A stretch of 34,414 nt of DNA from Oscillospiraceae bacterium (GTDB lineage: Bacteria; Bacillota; Clostridia; Oscillospirales; Oscillospiraceae). The notes under the pieces are model-generated. The model was not told the origin of the DNA. It made no database searches and saw only the letters and a list, made by a program, of their open reading frames with translations. This document shows, piece after piece, positions 15,576-24,041 of the stretch (its first letter is position 1; every line of letters begins with the position of its first letter). The stretch is taken from contig SVMC01000016.1 in assembly GCA_015067585.1 (NCBI GenBank), positions 1 through 34,414 of the forward strand. Reading direction: 5' to 3'. Both the position numbers and the translations under genes were made by a program.

Positions 15576-16940
15576 ATGCTGACACTCAAGCAGGCTGCAC
15601 AGTGGTGCGACGGTTCTGTGGCACCGGAATTCGCAAATCTTGAGATCACGGGCGTGAGTACCGACAGCCGGAGCATTCAGCCGGGCGAGCTGTTCGTCGC
15701 ACTTCTGGGTGACTCCTTTGACGGTCATATTTTTGTGCGTCAGGCACTGGAAAAGGGTGCGGGTGCCGTTATGACCCACAAGCAGATGAGTCCTAATGTC
15801 CCCACCGTATTTGTGGATGATACCCTGCAGGCACTGGGCGCGCTGGCCAGAGGCTACCGCAGCATCAGCAACGCACAGGTGGTGGGCATCACCGGCAGTG
15901 TGGGCAAAACCACCACCAAGGAAATGGTTGCCGACATTTTAGCAACTACCTACCGCACCCACCGCACCAAGGGTAACAAGAACAACAATATCGGTCTGCC
16001 CCTGAGTGTTCTGGGAATGCAGAAGGATTGCGAGATGGCAGTTTTAGAGATGGGCATGAACCATTTCCGTGAAATTGCCTATCTCGCCTCCATTGCCCGG
16101 CCCGATATTGCCCTTATCAACAACATTGGTACCATGCACATTGAGCACCTTGGCTCCAGAACGGGCATCCTTACGGCAAAAATGGAGATCCTTGAAGGTC
16201 TGTCCCCAAACGGTAAGGTGATCTTCAACGGCGATGAACCCCTTCTGTGGGAGCAACGGGAAAAGTTGGGAAGAAAGCTCATTTATTTTGGTATCAACAA
16301 TCCGGAATGCGACATTCGCGGCAGCAGGATTGTGCAGGCAGACGGCGGTATGTACTTCACCGTCAACGGCCTTGGACAGGAATTTGAAGTGTTTGTTCCC
16401 GCAGAGGGACAGCACATTGTATATGACGCACTGGCCGCGGTTTCTGTGGGCCTTGTACAACAGATCCGTCCGGAGCGTATACAGTTCGCACTGTCCCGGT
16501 TCCGTAACACCGGCAGCCGCCAAAGCATCTACGAAAAAGGCGGCTTCACCATCATTGAGGACTGCTACAATGCAGGACCTGAGTCCATGCAGGCTGCACT
16601 GGGCGTACTGGCGGAGCACAATAAGACCGGCAGACGCATTGCGGTTCTGGGCGATATGCTGGAACTGGGCGCCTGCTCCATCGCGGAGCACTACCGTCTT
16701 GGCAGGATCGCTGCGGGAAAGGCAGATATGATCTTTGCCTACGGCCCCCACAGTGAGCATGTGATCGTGGGTGCCCTCACCGGCGGCATCAATGCCAAGC
16801 TGACGGGAAGGTTTACCAGCCATGAGGAGCTGGTAGCAACCCTGCAGCGAATGGCAAAGCCCGGCGATACCCTGCTCTTCAAGGGCAGCCGCGGCATGAA
16901 GATGGAAAAAGCGCTGGAACTCTTCCTGCAGGAAAAGTAA
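15576..16940 (+). CDS. murF: UDP-MurNAc-tripeptide-D-Ala-D-Ala ligase MurF
   Basis: The 454-residue Mur ligase starts at ATG 15576 with GGGAGG upstream. It has an N-terminal UDP-binding domain (GVSTDSRSIQPGELFVAL), the P-loop GITGSVGKTTTK (about 104-115), NKNNNIGLPLSVL, LEMGMNHFREI, INNIGTMHIEHLGS, the late motif IEDCYNAGPESM, and VLGDMLELG. It attaches D-Ala-D-Ala to the UDP-MurNAc-tripeptide, the last cytoplasmic step. It is coupled to murE with a one-base gap; mraY follows after 19 bp with its own GGAGG. Confidence 0.96.
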   Translation: MLTLKQAAQWCDGSVAPEFANLEITGVSTDSRSIQPGELFVALLGDSFDGHIFVRQALEKGAGAVMTHKQMSPNVPTVFVDDTLQALGALARGYRSISNAQVVGITGSVGKTTTKEMVADILATTYRTHRTKGNKNNNIGLPLSVLGMQKDCEMAVLEMGMNHFREIAYLASIARPDIALINNIGTMHIEHLGSRTGILTAKMEILEGLSPNGKVIFNGDEPLLWEQREKLGRKLIYFGINNPECDIRGSRIVQADGGMYFTVNGLGQEFEVFVPAEGQHIVYDALAAVSVGLVQQIRPERIQFALSRFRNTGSRQSIYEKGGFTIIEDCYNAGPESMQAALGVLAEHNKTGRRIAVLGDMLELGACSIAEHYRLGRIAAGKADMIFAYGPHSEHVIVGALTGGINAKLTGRFTSHEELVATLQRMAKPGDTLLFKGSRGMKMEKALELFLQEK

Positions 16941-16959
16941 GCGCGGAGGTACAAAAGAT

Positions 16960-17955
16960 ATGTTAAATTCTCCGATTGTTCTGATCGTTCTGGCAGCGCT
17001 TTGCTCCTTTGCGGTGGCTGCCATTGCCGGTAAGCTGATCATTCCGGTGTTGCGTGCCCTGAAGGCAGGCCAGTCCATCCGGGAGATCGGCCCCGCCTGG
17101 CATAGCTCCAAGTCAGGTACTCCTACCATGGGCGGCATCATTTTCGTCATCGGCCTGCTGCCCTGCATTGCCTTTGGCTGGAAGGGCCTGATGGATGGAG
17201 CATGGACAGTGCTTCTGGTATTTGCCTTCTCTCTGGTATTTGGCCTGATTGGTTTTCTGGATGACTTTTTCAAGGTAAAGTTCAAGCGCAATCTCGGCCT
17301 CACCGCGCTGCAGAAGCTGCTGCTTCAGCTTGCGGCAGGAGCATTATATCTGTACATTCTCTATCGCATGGGCGACCTGAGCTGTGAGCTGTACATCCCC
17401 TTCTTCCATGTTTCCTGGCAGATCCATCCCATCGTCTACATCGGCTTTGCCATGTTCGTCATTGTGGGCTGCGTGAACGCAGTGAATCTGACGGATGGTG
17501 TGGACGGTCTTGCCACCGGTGTCACCATGCCGGTGATGATCTTCTTCGCGGTCAGTGCCGTTGCGGCCCAGAAGCTGACCCTGGCGCTGTTCCCCGCCTG
17601 CCTGCTGGGCGCTCTGGCGGGCTTCCTGTGCTACAATTTCTATCCCGCAAAGGTGTTCATGGGTGATACCGGCTCCCTGTTTTTGGGGGCAGCTGTGTGC
17701 GGCATGGCCTTTGCGCTGGATATGCCTCTGGTGCTGCTCCTTGTGGGCATCATCTACATCATTGAGACGCTTTCCGTCATTATGCAGGTGCTTTATTTTA
17801 AGGCGACCCACGGCAAGCGCATTTTCCGCATGACCCCCATCCATCACCATTTTGAGATGGGCGGCTGGAGTGAAATTAAGATCTTTACAGTTTTTACTGC
17901 AGTTACCTGCGCCATGTGCATACTGGCGTGGATCGGGATGGCTGCCCGTTATTGA
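16960..17955 (+). CDS. mraY: Phospho-MurNAc-pentapeptide transferase MraY
   Basis: The 331-residue polytopic membrane protein has about ten helices. Family signatures seen are HSSKSGTPTMGGI, FLDDFFKVKFKRNLGL (an Asp-rich active-site loop), NAVNLTDGVDGLATG, FMGDTGSLFLGA, and the HHHFE-type loop (MTPIHHHFEMGGW). It forms lipid I from UDP-MurNAc-pentapeptide and undecaprenyl phosphate. GGAGG (16945-16949) lies 10 nt before the ATG. In many bacteria murD follows mraY; here ftsW follows directly. Confidence 0.97.
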   Translation: MLNSPIVLIVLAALCSFAVAAIAGKLIIPVLRALKAGQSIREIGPAWHSSKSGTPTMGGIIFVIGLLPCIAFGWKGLMDGAWTVLLVFAFSLVFGLIGFLDDFFKVKFKRNLGLTALQKLLLQLAAGALYLYILYRMGDLSCELYIPFFHVSWQIHPIVYIGFAMFVIVGCVNAVNLTDGVDGLATGVTMPVMIFFAVSAVAAQKLTLALFPACLLGALAGFLCYNFYPAKVFMGDTGSLFLGAAVCGMAFALDMPLVLLLVGIIYIIETLSVIMQVLYFKATHGKRIFRMTPIHHHFEMGGWSEIKIFTVFTAVTCAMCILAWIGMAARY

Positions 17956-17979
17956 TCGATTTTGGGAAGGGAGAGGTTT

Positions 17980-19170
17980 ATGGCAAAGCTCAATGCAAAC
18001 CCGGAGGTTCTGACTCCGGAGCAGGATGAACGAGGTCTGCCGGACCTGCCTTTCCTGATCCTAACGGTGATGCTGGTGGTCATCGGTGTGATCATGCTGT
18101 TTTCTGCCAGCTATGCCAGAGCCTATTCCGAGGAGGGAAAGTCCGCCTATTACTTTGTGCGTCAGGGCGGCTTTGCTGCGGCAGGGCTCGCCATCATGTG
18201 GTTCATCAGCCGTATCAACTATCAGGTCTGGCGAATGGCAAGCTTCCCCGTTCTTGCGGCATCCATTATTTTTCTGATACTGGTGCCCATCATTGGTGAA
18301 TCTGAGGGCGGTGCGACCCGCTGGCTGGACTTGGGGTTCGTCAGCTTTCAGCCCTCGGAGGTTGCGAAGGTGGGTGTTGTGCTGTCCTTTGCGGCTATGA
18401 TGTCCATGTGGCGGGATCGGATGCACGAACTCCGCTACGGTTTGCTCCCCTATGTCCTGATCTTAGGTACGATCGCATTTTTGCTGTTCCTGGAGCCCCA
18501 TCTTTCCGCCACCATCATCATTGTCATGACCGGTGCGGTGATGATGTTCCTGGGCGGCACGAATAAAAAATGGCTGGTCGCTCTGGCTGTGGCCGGGCTG
18601 CTCCTTGTGGGCATCTACCTTCTCACCAAGGGTTATTCCGGCGACCGTATCAAGGCCTGGCTTCACCCCGAGGATTTTGCCCGGGATGAGGGTTATCAGG
18701 TCATTCAGTCCCAGTATGCCATCGGTTCCGGCGGCTTGACGGGACTTGGCTTCGGCAGAAGCCGTCAGAAGTATCTGTACCTGCCGGAGGAACACAATGA
18801 CTATATTTTCGCCATTGTCTGCGAGGAGCTTGGCTTTATCGGCGCGTTTCTGATCGTGCTGCTGTTCCTGCTTCTGGTGCTCCGGGGCTACTGGATCTCC
18901 ATGCATGCCCGTGACCGCTTTGGTGCTTTGCTCGTGGCGGGTCTCGTCACCCTTTTAGGGTTGCAGGTGTTTTTGAACATCGGCGTTGTGTCGAATCTTC
19001 TGCCCTCCACCGGTATTTCACTGCCCTTCTTCTCCTATGGCGGCACGGCTCTTTTGGTGAATCTGGCGCAGATGGGCATGATTCTCGGTGTATCCCGACA
19101 GAATACCAATCAAATCAACACAAAGCGAAAAATCAAGCATAAAAAATCGGCAGGAGGCCAGAAGCGATGA
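17980..19170 (+). CDS. ftsW: SEDS-family peptidoglycan polymerase FtsW
   Basis: The 396-residue protein has ten predicted membrane helices and SEDS signatures: LFSASYARAY, GATRWLDLG, FQPSEVAKV, the large extracellular loop with YSGDRIKAWLHPEDFARDEGYQ, QSQYAIGSGGLTGLG, PEEHNDYIFA, EELGFIGAF and PSTGISLPFFSYGGTALL. FtsW polymerises glycan strands at the septum with its class B PBP. The ATG at 17980 follows an AAGGGAGAGG ribosome site; an in-frame TTG at 17962 is rejected. A SpoVE (sporulation SEDS) role cannot be excluded. The end overlaps murG by 4 bp (ATGA). Confidence 0.95.
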   Translation: MAKLNANPEVLTPEQDERGLPDLPFLILTVMLVVIGVIMLFSASYARAYSEEGKSAYYFVRQGGFAAAGLAIMWFISRINYQVWRMASFPVLAASIIFLILVPIIGESEGGATRWLDLGFVSFQPSEVAKVGVVLSFAAMMSMWRDRMHELRYGLLPYVLILGTIAFLLFLEPHLSATIIIVMTGAVMMFLGGTNKKWLVALAVAGLLLVGIYLLTKGYSGDRIKAWLHPEDFARDEGYQVIQSQYAIGSGGLTGLGFGRSRQKYLYLPEEHNDYIFAIVCEELGFIGAFLIVLLFLLLVLRGYWISMHARDRFGALLVAGLVTLLGLQVFLNIGVVSNLLPSTGISLPFFSYGGTALLVNLAQMGMILGVSRQNTNQINTKRKIKHKKSAGGQKR

Positions 19171-20291
19171 GGGTAGTTTTCACCTGTGGAGGAACCGGCG
19201 GACATATCAATCCTGCACTGGCCGTGGCAAAAATGCTGCGGGAACGCCAGCCGGATTGCGAAATACTATTCATTGGCGCGGAAGAGGGCATGGAAAAGAC
19301 TTTGGTGCCCCGGGAAGGCTTCCGTCTGGAAACCATCAAAATTTCCAGCTTCCAGCGCCGCCTGACCCCCAAGGGGATCTGGCACAATCTGACCACCGCC
19401 GTGGATATTTACGGCGCATTGCGCAAGGTCAGCGCCGTTTTGAAGGAATTTAAACCCGATGTGATCCTTGGCACCGGCGGCTATGCCAGCTTTCCTGCCC
19501 TGCGTCAGGGCGCAAAGCTGAAGATCCCCACCGCGGTGCACGAATCCAACGCGGTACCGGGTCTTGCCACCCGGATGGTGATGAACCATGTGGACCGCAT
19601 TTTAGTCTGCTTTGAAGAATCCCGGGCACAGTACAAGAACCCGGAAAAGGTCTATGCTGTGGGAATGCCTGTCAGTGAGGCATTCATTTACACGAAGCGT
19701 GAGGACGCACGGCGGGAGCTTGGTATTCCCGAAGACCGGAAGCTGATCGTGTCCTGCTGGGGCAGCCTCGGCGCCCGGGAAATGAACAAGAAAATTGCGC
19801 GCTTTATCCAGCTGGAAAGCGAAACGGATGCCTTCCATCACATCCATGCCACCGGTTCCTACGGTTGGCGTTGGATGCCGGATCTTGTAAAAGAGTTGGG
19901 CGTGGAGCTGAAAGAGCATCCCAACATCGATATGCGCGAATATATTTACAATATGCCCACCCTGATGGCGGCGGCAGACCTTGTGATCTGCCGTGCCGGT
20001 GCCTCCACCTTGAATGAGGTGGCAGCCAGTGCCGTGCCTGCCATCATCGTGCCGTCACCCAATGTGACGGATAATCATCAGGAAAAAAATGCCCGGTTAC
20101 TCGAGCGCCGGGATGCCGCCATGGTCATCCGTGAAGCGGAATGCGACGGAGATATGCTCTATGCCCGGGCAGAAGAGCTGCTCTCCGATCCCGAGCGGCT
20201 GCAAGCAATGCGCCGGGCACTGAGAAGCATGGCTGTTCTGGATTCCACGGAACGAATTTACCGAATGCTGCAGGAATTGGCCGCACCTTAA
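19167..20291 (+). CDS. murG: MurG (lipid II synthase)
   Basis: The 374-residue GT-B glycosyltransferase adds GlcNAc to lipid I on the inner membrane face, making lipid II. The N-terminal donor/acceptor loop is GGTGGHINPALAVA (8-21), followed by ILGTGGYASFPAL. The C-terminal UDP-GlcNAc pocket includes SWGSLGAREMN, ICRAGASTLNEVAA and the PSPNVTDNHQEKNA helix start. It starts within the ftsW stop (ATGA). The following 58-bp gap contains a short 5-bp hairpin and the murA ribosome site, without an obvious promoter. Confidence 0.96.
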   Translation: MRVVFTCGGTGGHINPALAVAKMLRERQPDCEILFIGAEEGMEKTLVPREGFRLETIKISSFQRRLTPKGIWHNLTTAVDIYGALRKVSAVLKEFKPDVILGTGGYASFPALRQGAKLKIPTAVHESNAVPGLATRMVMNHVDRILVCFEESRAQYKNPEKVYAVGMPVSEAFIYTKREDARRELGIPEDRKLIVSCWGSLGAREMNKKIARFIQLESETDAFHHIHATGSYGWRWMPDLVKELGVELKEHPNIDMREYIYNMPTLMAAADLVICRAGASTLNEVAASAVPAIIVPSPNVTDNHQEKNARLLERRDAAMVIREAECDGDMLYARAEELLSDPERLQAMRRALRSMAVLDSTERIYRMLQELAAP

Positions 20292-20349
20292 CATCCGTTG
20301 ACGCATAGGATGGGGAAACTTTGGCTCCCCGGAGGATGCGGAGGGATGT

Positions 20350-21606
20350 ATGGTGGGGATTCTGAGGATCCATGGAGGACGGCCGCTGCAGGGCAGCGTT
20401 GTGATCAGCGGCGCGAAAAACGCGGTGCTGCCCCTGCTGGCAGCCTGCGTGGCGCAAAGCGGATGCTACCGTCTGGAGCATTGCCCACATCTGACGGATG
20501 TGGACGCGACACTGGATATTTTAAGCCATCTCGGCTGTCGGGTGCGCTGGGATGGAGATGCCATTGAGGTGGACAGCAGGAGCGTTAATTGCGCCCGGAT
20601 CCCACGGGAAAAGATGCGCCGTCTTCGTTCGTCGGTGATTTTTTTAGGGGCGCTGCTTGCCCGCTGCTCCCGGGCAAAGCTGTGGCTGCCCGGCGGCTGC
20701 TGCATCGGCGCAAGGCCCATCGACCTTCACCTGAAGGCCATGAGGCAGCTTGGTGCGGAGGTGGAACTGCAGGGCGAGGAGGTACGCTGCACCGCAATGC
20801 GCCTGCAGGGTGGTACCATCGTGCTTCCCTTCCCCAGTGTGGGCGCAACGGAGAATATCCTGTTGGCAGCTTTAGGCTGCAAAGAAGGGGTTACCGTCCT
20901 CAATGCGGCGAAGGAACCGGAAGTGGTTTCCCTTGCCCAGTTCCTGCGTGCCGCAGGCGCAAAGGTGTGGGGAGAAGGCACAGGCGAAATTCATCTGACG
21001 CCCGGAACGCCGGGACAGGATACGGTTTTCTCCGTGATGCCCGACCGTATTGAGACGGCCACTTACTTATGTGCCCTTGCGGCCTGCGGAGGGAAGATCT
21101 GCCTGGAAGGTGCAGAGGCAAAGTATCTGCTGCCGGTATTGGATGCCCTGCGGGAGGCAGGCGTTCGCCTCAGAGTAGAACAAAACAGGATTGAAGCGAA
21201 ATGCCGTGCAACGCGTGCTGTAAAGGCGCTGCGTACCGGTCCTTATCCCGGCTTCCCCACGGATGCGCAGGCACCCATGATGGCAGCGCTGTTGCGGGCA
21301 CAGGGAATATCCTGTCTTGAAGAGACCGTGTTTGAACATCGGTTCCGCCATGTGAAAGCCCTTCGGGATATGGGAGCGAACATTGATGTTCTGGGGCAAA
21401 CGGCCGTCATCACCGGTGTCCGGCGACTGCATGGGGCGGATGTGGCAGCCACAGACCTTCGGGGCGGGGCAGCCATGGTGATCGCTGCCCTCGGTGCGGA
21501 GGGCATGAGCCAGATCCGAGAAACAAAGCACATATTCAGAGGCTATGACGGTCTCTGCCAGAAGCTCTCCGGTTTGGGCGCAAGGATCTGCCTGCAGGAG
21601 GGATAA
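20350..21606 (+). CDS. murA: UDP-GlcNAc 1-carboxyvinyltransferase MurA
   Basis: The 418-residue EPT-family enzyme commits UDP-GlcNAc to peptidoglycan by adding enolpyruvate from PEP. The PEP-binding Lys sits in SGAKNAVLP (K23). The catalytic and fosfomycin-binding Cys is C117 in PGGCCIGARP. An ATENILLAA motif follows the middle of the protein, and PGFPTDAQAP and EETVFEHRF lie near the end. GGAGGG (20340-20345) precedes the ATG closely, so the GTG two codons on is an alternative. Many Firmicutes have two MurA copies; only one is seen here. Sitting between murG and divIB is common in clostridia. Confidence 0.95.
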   Translation: MVGILRIHGGRPLQGSVVISGAKNAVLPLLAACVAQSGCYRLEHCPHLTDVDATLDILSHLGCRVRWDGDAIEVDSRSVNCARIPREKMRRLRSSVIFLGALLARCSRAKLWLPGGCCIGARPIDLHLKAMRQLGAEVELQGEEVRCTAMRLQGGTIVLPFPSVGATENILLAALGCKEGVTVLNAAKEPEVVSLAQFLRAAGAKVWGEGTGEIHLTPGTPGQDTVFSVMPDRIETATYLCALAACGGKICLEGAEAKYLLPVLDALREAGVRLRVEQNRIEAKCRATRAVKALRTGPYPGFPTDAQAPMMAALLRAQGISCLEETVFEHRFRHVKALRDMGANIDVLGQTAVITGVRRLHGADVAATDLRGGAAMVIAALGAEGMSQIRETKHIFRGYDGLCQKLSGLGARICLQEG

Positions 21607-21619
21607 CGGAGGATAACAT

Positions 21620-22642
21620 ATGAATCACGAAGTTACAGACCGGCCTGCCGGTCGGAGACCGGAGGGCGCTTCACGGGGCGGCACATCTGCCCCGACCCGC
21701 CGCCGGTCAGGGCAGAAGAAGCCCCCGGCACCCCGGAAAAAGGTGGCAGCAAAGGGAAAAAAGCCGCTTCAGAAAAAACGGAAAAAAACCAAGGCACGCC
21801 GGAAAGTGGCCTTCGGCAAGATCTTTGGACGGAAATTTGTCCGCTCCTTTGTGCTGAGCCTGCTGGCAGGTGTCCTGCTGGTGCTGAGTCTGATGGCCTT
21901 CCTGCGGGTGCGGGATGTATCTGTGGTGGGCAACTCTCTGTACAGCGCGAACGAGATCCGGGAGGCTGCGGGAGTCAGCGAGGGCAGCGCCCTGCTGCTG
22001 GTGAACAAGACTGCGGTGGCCGGCAGGATCAAGGCACAGCTTCCATACATCGATGATGTGCGTGTGGGCGTCAGTATGCCGGATACGGTGAAGGTGGAAG
22101 TGGTGGAACTGGAAAGTGTCTATGCTGTGGCTGCGGACGACGGCAGCTACTGGCTTATCAATTCCGGCGGCCGCCTTGTGGAGCAGATCACCGCAAAGGA
22201 AGCCTCGGAATATCTGACCATCACGGGCGTTCGCATTGAAAACGCCGTGGCGGGAGAAGATGTGCAGGCCATGGAAACTCCGGAACCCGAGAACCCGGAA
22301 GGGGAGGAGAGCGAAGAACAGACCGACGGCGAAGCGGAAATGGAAACCCCGCCGGAGGCAAGCGCGGCGCAGCGGATGAGCACAGCCCTGCAGATTGTGC
22401 AGCAGCTGGAAGCTTCCGACGATATCCGCTCTATTACCACCGTGGATGTCACATCCAATTATGACATTCAGATCTGGTACGGCACCCAGTATCAGGTAAA
22501 GCTGGGAGATACCTCAGAGCTATCCTACAAGCTTGAGTATATGCTGGCTGCCATCTCAAAGTTGGACAGCTATCAGAGCGGTGTGCTGGATCTGACCTTT
22601 GAGGAAGCAAAAAAAGCGACCTTCATTCCATGGACGAATTAA
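21620..22642 (+). CDS. divIB: Cell-division protein DivIB/FtsQ
   Basis: The 340-residue bitopic protein has a very basic cytoplasmic tail of about 70 residues (KKRKKTKARRK), one membrane helix (about 73-98) and a POTRA domain that begins VRDVSVVGNSLYSANEI and ends SMPDTVKVEVVE. The FtsQ/DivIB beta domain follows. A Glu/Pro-rich insert (around 22261-22370) interrupts the beta domain. DivIB complexes with FtsL and DivIC and controls septal synthesis. GGAGG (21608-21612) lies 7 nt before the ATG, 13 bp after murA. ftsZ follows after a 166-bp promoter region. Confidence 0.92.
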   Translation: MNHEVTDRPAGRRPEGASRGGTSAPTRRRSGQKKPPAPRKKVAAKGKKPLQKKRKKTKARRKVAFGKIFGRKFVRSFVLSLLAGVLLVLSLMAFLRVRDVSVVGNSLYSANEIREAAGVSEGSALLLVNKTAVAGRIKAQLPYIDDVRVGVSMPDTVKVEVVELESVYAVAADDGSYWLINSGGRLVEQITAKEASEYLTITGVRIENAVAGEDVQAMETPEPENPEGEESEEQTDGEAEMETPPEASAAQRMSTALQIVQQLEASDDIRSITTVDVTSNYDIQIWYGTQYQVKLGDTSELSYKLEYMLAAISKLDSYQSGVLDLTFEEAKKATFIPWTN

Positions 22643-22680
22643 AATCATATAAAAAGTTTACAATTCACGCAGAATTTCTA

Positions 22681-22709
22681 TTGACCAAATTGGATTTTCA
22701 AGGTAGAAT
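22681..22709 (+). promoter_or_regulatory. Sigma-A promoter for ftsZ
   Basis: TTGACC (22681-22686), a 17-bp spacer and TAGAAT (22704-22709) lie in an AT-rich setting with A-tracts upstream that could act as an UP element. The leader to the ftsZ ATG is about 90 nt. Confidence 0.8.
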
Positions 22710-22736
22710 AAAAAAGTATAAATGTGCGCATCATAT

Positions 22737-22760
22737 CCCCAGGCAAATTCCGGGGTTTTT
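22737..22760 (+). terminator. Small terminator-like hairpin in the ftsZ leader
   Basis: Four G-C pairs (22737-22740 with 22752-22755), weak inner pairs and a T5 run (22756-22760) lie downstream of the ftsZ promoter. It could end read-through from divIB or attenuate ftsZ. The stem is short, so the call is weak. Confidence 0.35.
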
Positions 22761-22808
22761 AGAAGATAATAGAATTTACGGCATTTAAGATACATAGGAG
22801 GAGATCAT

Positions 22809-23897
22809 ATGTCCGAGATTTTCGCAGATAAAGTTGTTAATATTAAAGTCATCGGTGTTGGCGGCGCCGGTAATAATGTAGTCAATAGAATGATCGACAG
22901 CGGCATCGACGGTGTTGAGTTCATTGCTGTCAATACCGACAAGCAGGACCTCAACAAGTCCAAGTGCCCCAACAAGCTGCAGATCGGCGAAAAGCTGACG
23001 GGCGGCATGGGCGCAGGCTCCAAGCCTGACACCGGCAAGAAGTCCGCGGAAGAATCCCGCGCTGCCATCGCAAAGGTGCTCGAGGGTGCGGACATGGTCT
23101 TCATCACCGCAGGCATGGGCGGCGGCACCGGCACCGGCGCAGCTCCCATCATTGCTGACCTTGCCCATGAGGCAGGCGTTCTCACCGTTGGTGTTGTCAC
23201 CAAGCCCTTCCGCTTTGAAGGCGCCAACCGTATGCGTCAGGCAGAAGCCGGCATCGCTGCCCTGTCCGATAAGGTCGACTCCCTGATCATCATCCCCAAT
23301 GACCGCCTGAAGTATGTCACCGACCAGAAGATCACCTTTGCCAATGCCTTCGGCATTGCCGATGATGTTCTGAAGCAGGCTGTTTCTTCCATCTCCCAGC
23401 TGGTCAGCTATTCCGATAAGGTCATCATCAACCTGGACTTCGCCGATGTATCCTCCGTCATGAAGGATGCAGGCCGCGCGCACATGGGTGTCGGCACCGC
23501 TTCCGGCCGTGACAAGGCGGAAATTGCTGCCCAGACTGCAGTTGCTTCCCCGCTGCTGGAGACCTCCATCAACGGTGCTACCGGCGTCCTCATCAATGTC
23601 ACCGGCGCATCCGACATGGGCCTGGATGATGTAGAAACCGCAGCCAACATCGTTATGGAAGCTGCCAATCCTGAAGCCAACATCATCTTCGGTGCTGCTT
23701 TTGATGACAGCTATGAAGATGTGATGCGAGTCACCGTCATCGCCACCGGCTTCGGCGAGCATCAGGCTCCTCCCGCACCTAAGGAAGGCGCCTTTACCGT
23801 GGTTTCCGAGCGTGCTGTCACCAGCGCTCCCGCTGCCGCGCTTCCCGAAGAGGACATTGACGACATCGACGCGATCTTCTCGATTTTCAACAAGTAA
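22809..23897 (+). CDS. ftsZ: Cell-division GTPase FtsZ
   Basis: The 362-residue tubulin homologue has the GTP-binding signature GGGTGTG (104-110), [13 protein letters not shown] near the N-terminus, [15 protein letters not shown], and the GTPase-activating T7 region [21 protein letters not shown]. It polymerises into the Z ring. GGAGGAGA lies just before the ATG. The C-terminal linker is short (about 35 residues). The end, [11 protein letters not shown], lacks the usual IPxFLR-type peptide that docks FtsA, SepF or ZapA-like partners. No ftsA is adjacent. The catalytic core is intact, so the protein should be functional. Confidence 0.97.
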   Translation: MSEIFADKVVNIKVIGVGGAGNNVVNRMIDSGIDGVEFIAVNTDKQDLNKSKCPNKLQIGEKLTGGMGAGSKPDTGKKSAEESRAAIAKVLEGADMVFITAGMGGGTGTGAAPIIADLAHEAGVLTVGVVTKPFRFEGANRMRQAEAGIAALSDKVDSLIIIPNDRLKYVTDQKITFANAFGIADDVLKQAVSSISQLVSYSDKVIINLDFADVSSVMKDAGRAHMGVGTASGRDKAEIAAQTAVASPLLETSINGATGVLINVTGASDMGLDDVETAANIVMEAANPEANIIFGAAFDDSYEDVMRVTVIATGFGEHQAPPAPKEGAFTVVSERAVTSAPAAALPEEDIDDIDAIFSIFNK

Positions 23898-23916
23898 GAT
23901 CAGATTTGCATAGGTT

Positions 23917-23954
23917 CAGCGGCCCTGATCAACGGGGCCGCTGATGCTGTTTTG
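23917..23954 (+). terminator. Terminator after ftsZ
   Basis: A perfect 9-bp GC-rich stem (23917-23925 with 23935-23943) with a 9-nt loop is followed at a short distance by TTTT. It closes the dcw cluster. Confidence 0.75.
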
Positions 23955-23980
23955 ATATGGGCGGAAATTGGGTACAATAC

Positions 23981-24009
23981 TTGCGGTTTTCTCCCAAATG
24001 TGTTATCAT
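23981..24009 (+). promoter_or_regulatory. Sigma-A-type promoter for the GTPase pair
   Basis: TTGCGG (23981-23986), a 17-bp spacer and TATCAT (24004-24009) lie about 33 bp upstream of the TTG start. I see no Zur-box-like palindrome. Confidence 0.7.
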
Positions 24010-24041
24010 ATCCCAGAATTTTATATAGAAGGTGTTTCAAA

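Noticed and set aside
16044-17303. Leftward frame of 419 codons opposite murF-mraY
   Set aside because: It spans two well-supported genes on the other strand and shows no motifs.
23952-24041. Upstream extension of the COG0523 GTPase frame
   Set aside because: It would start before the promoter and within the ftsZ terminator area. The TTG at 24042 has a ribosome site, and P-loop spacing fits.
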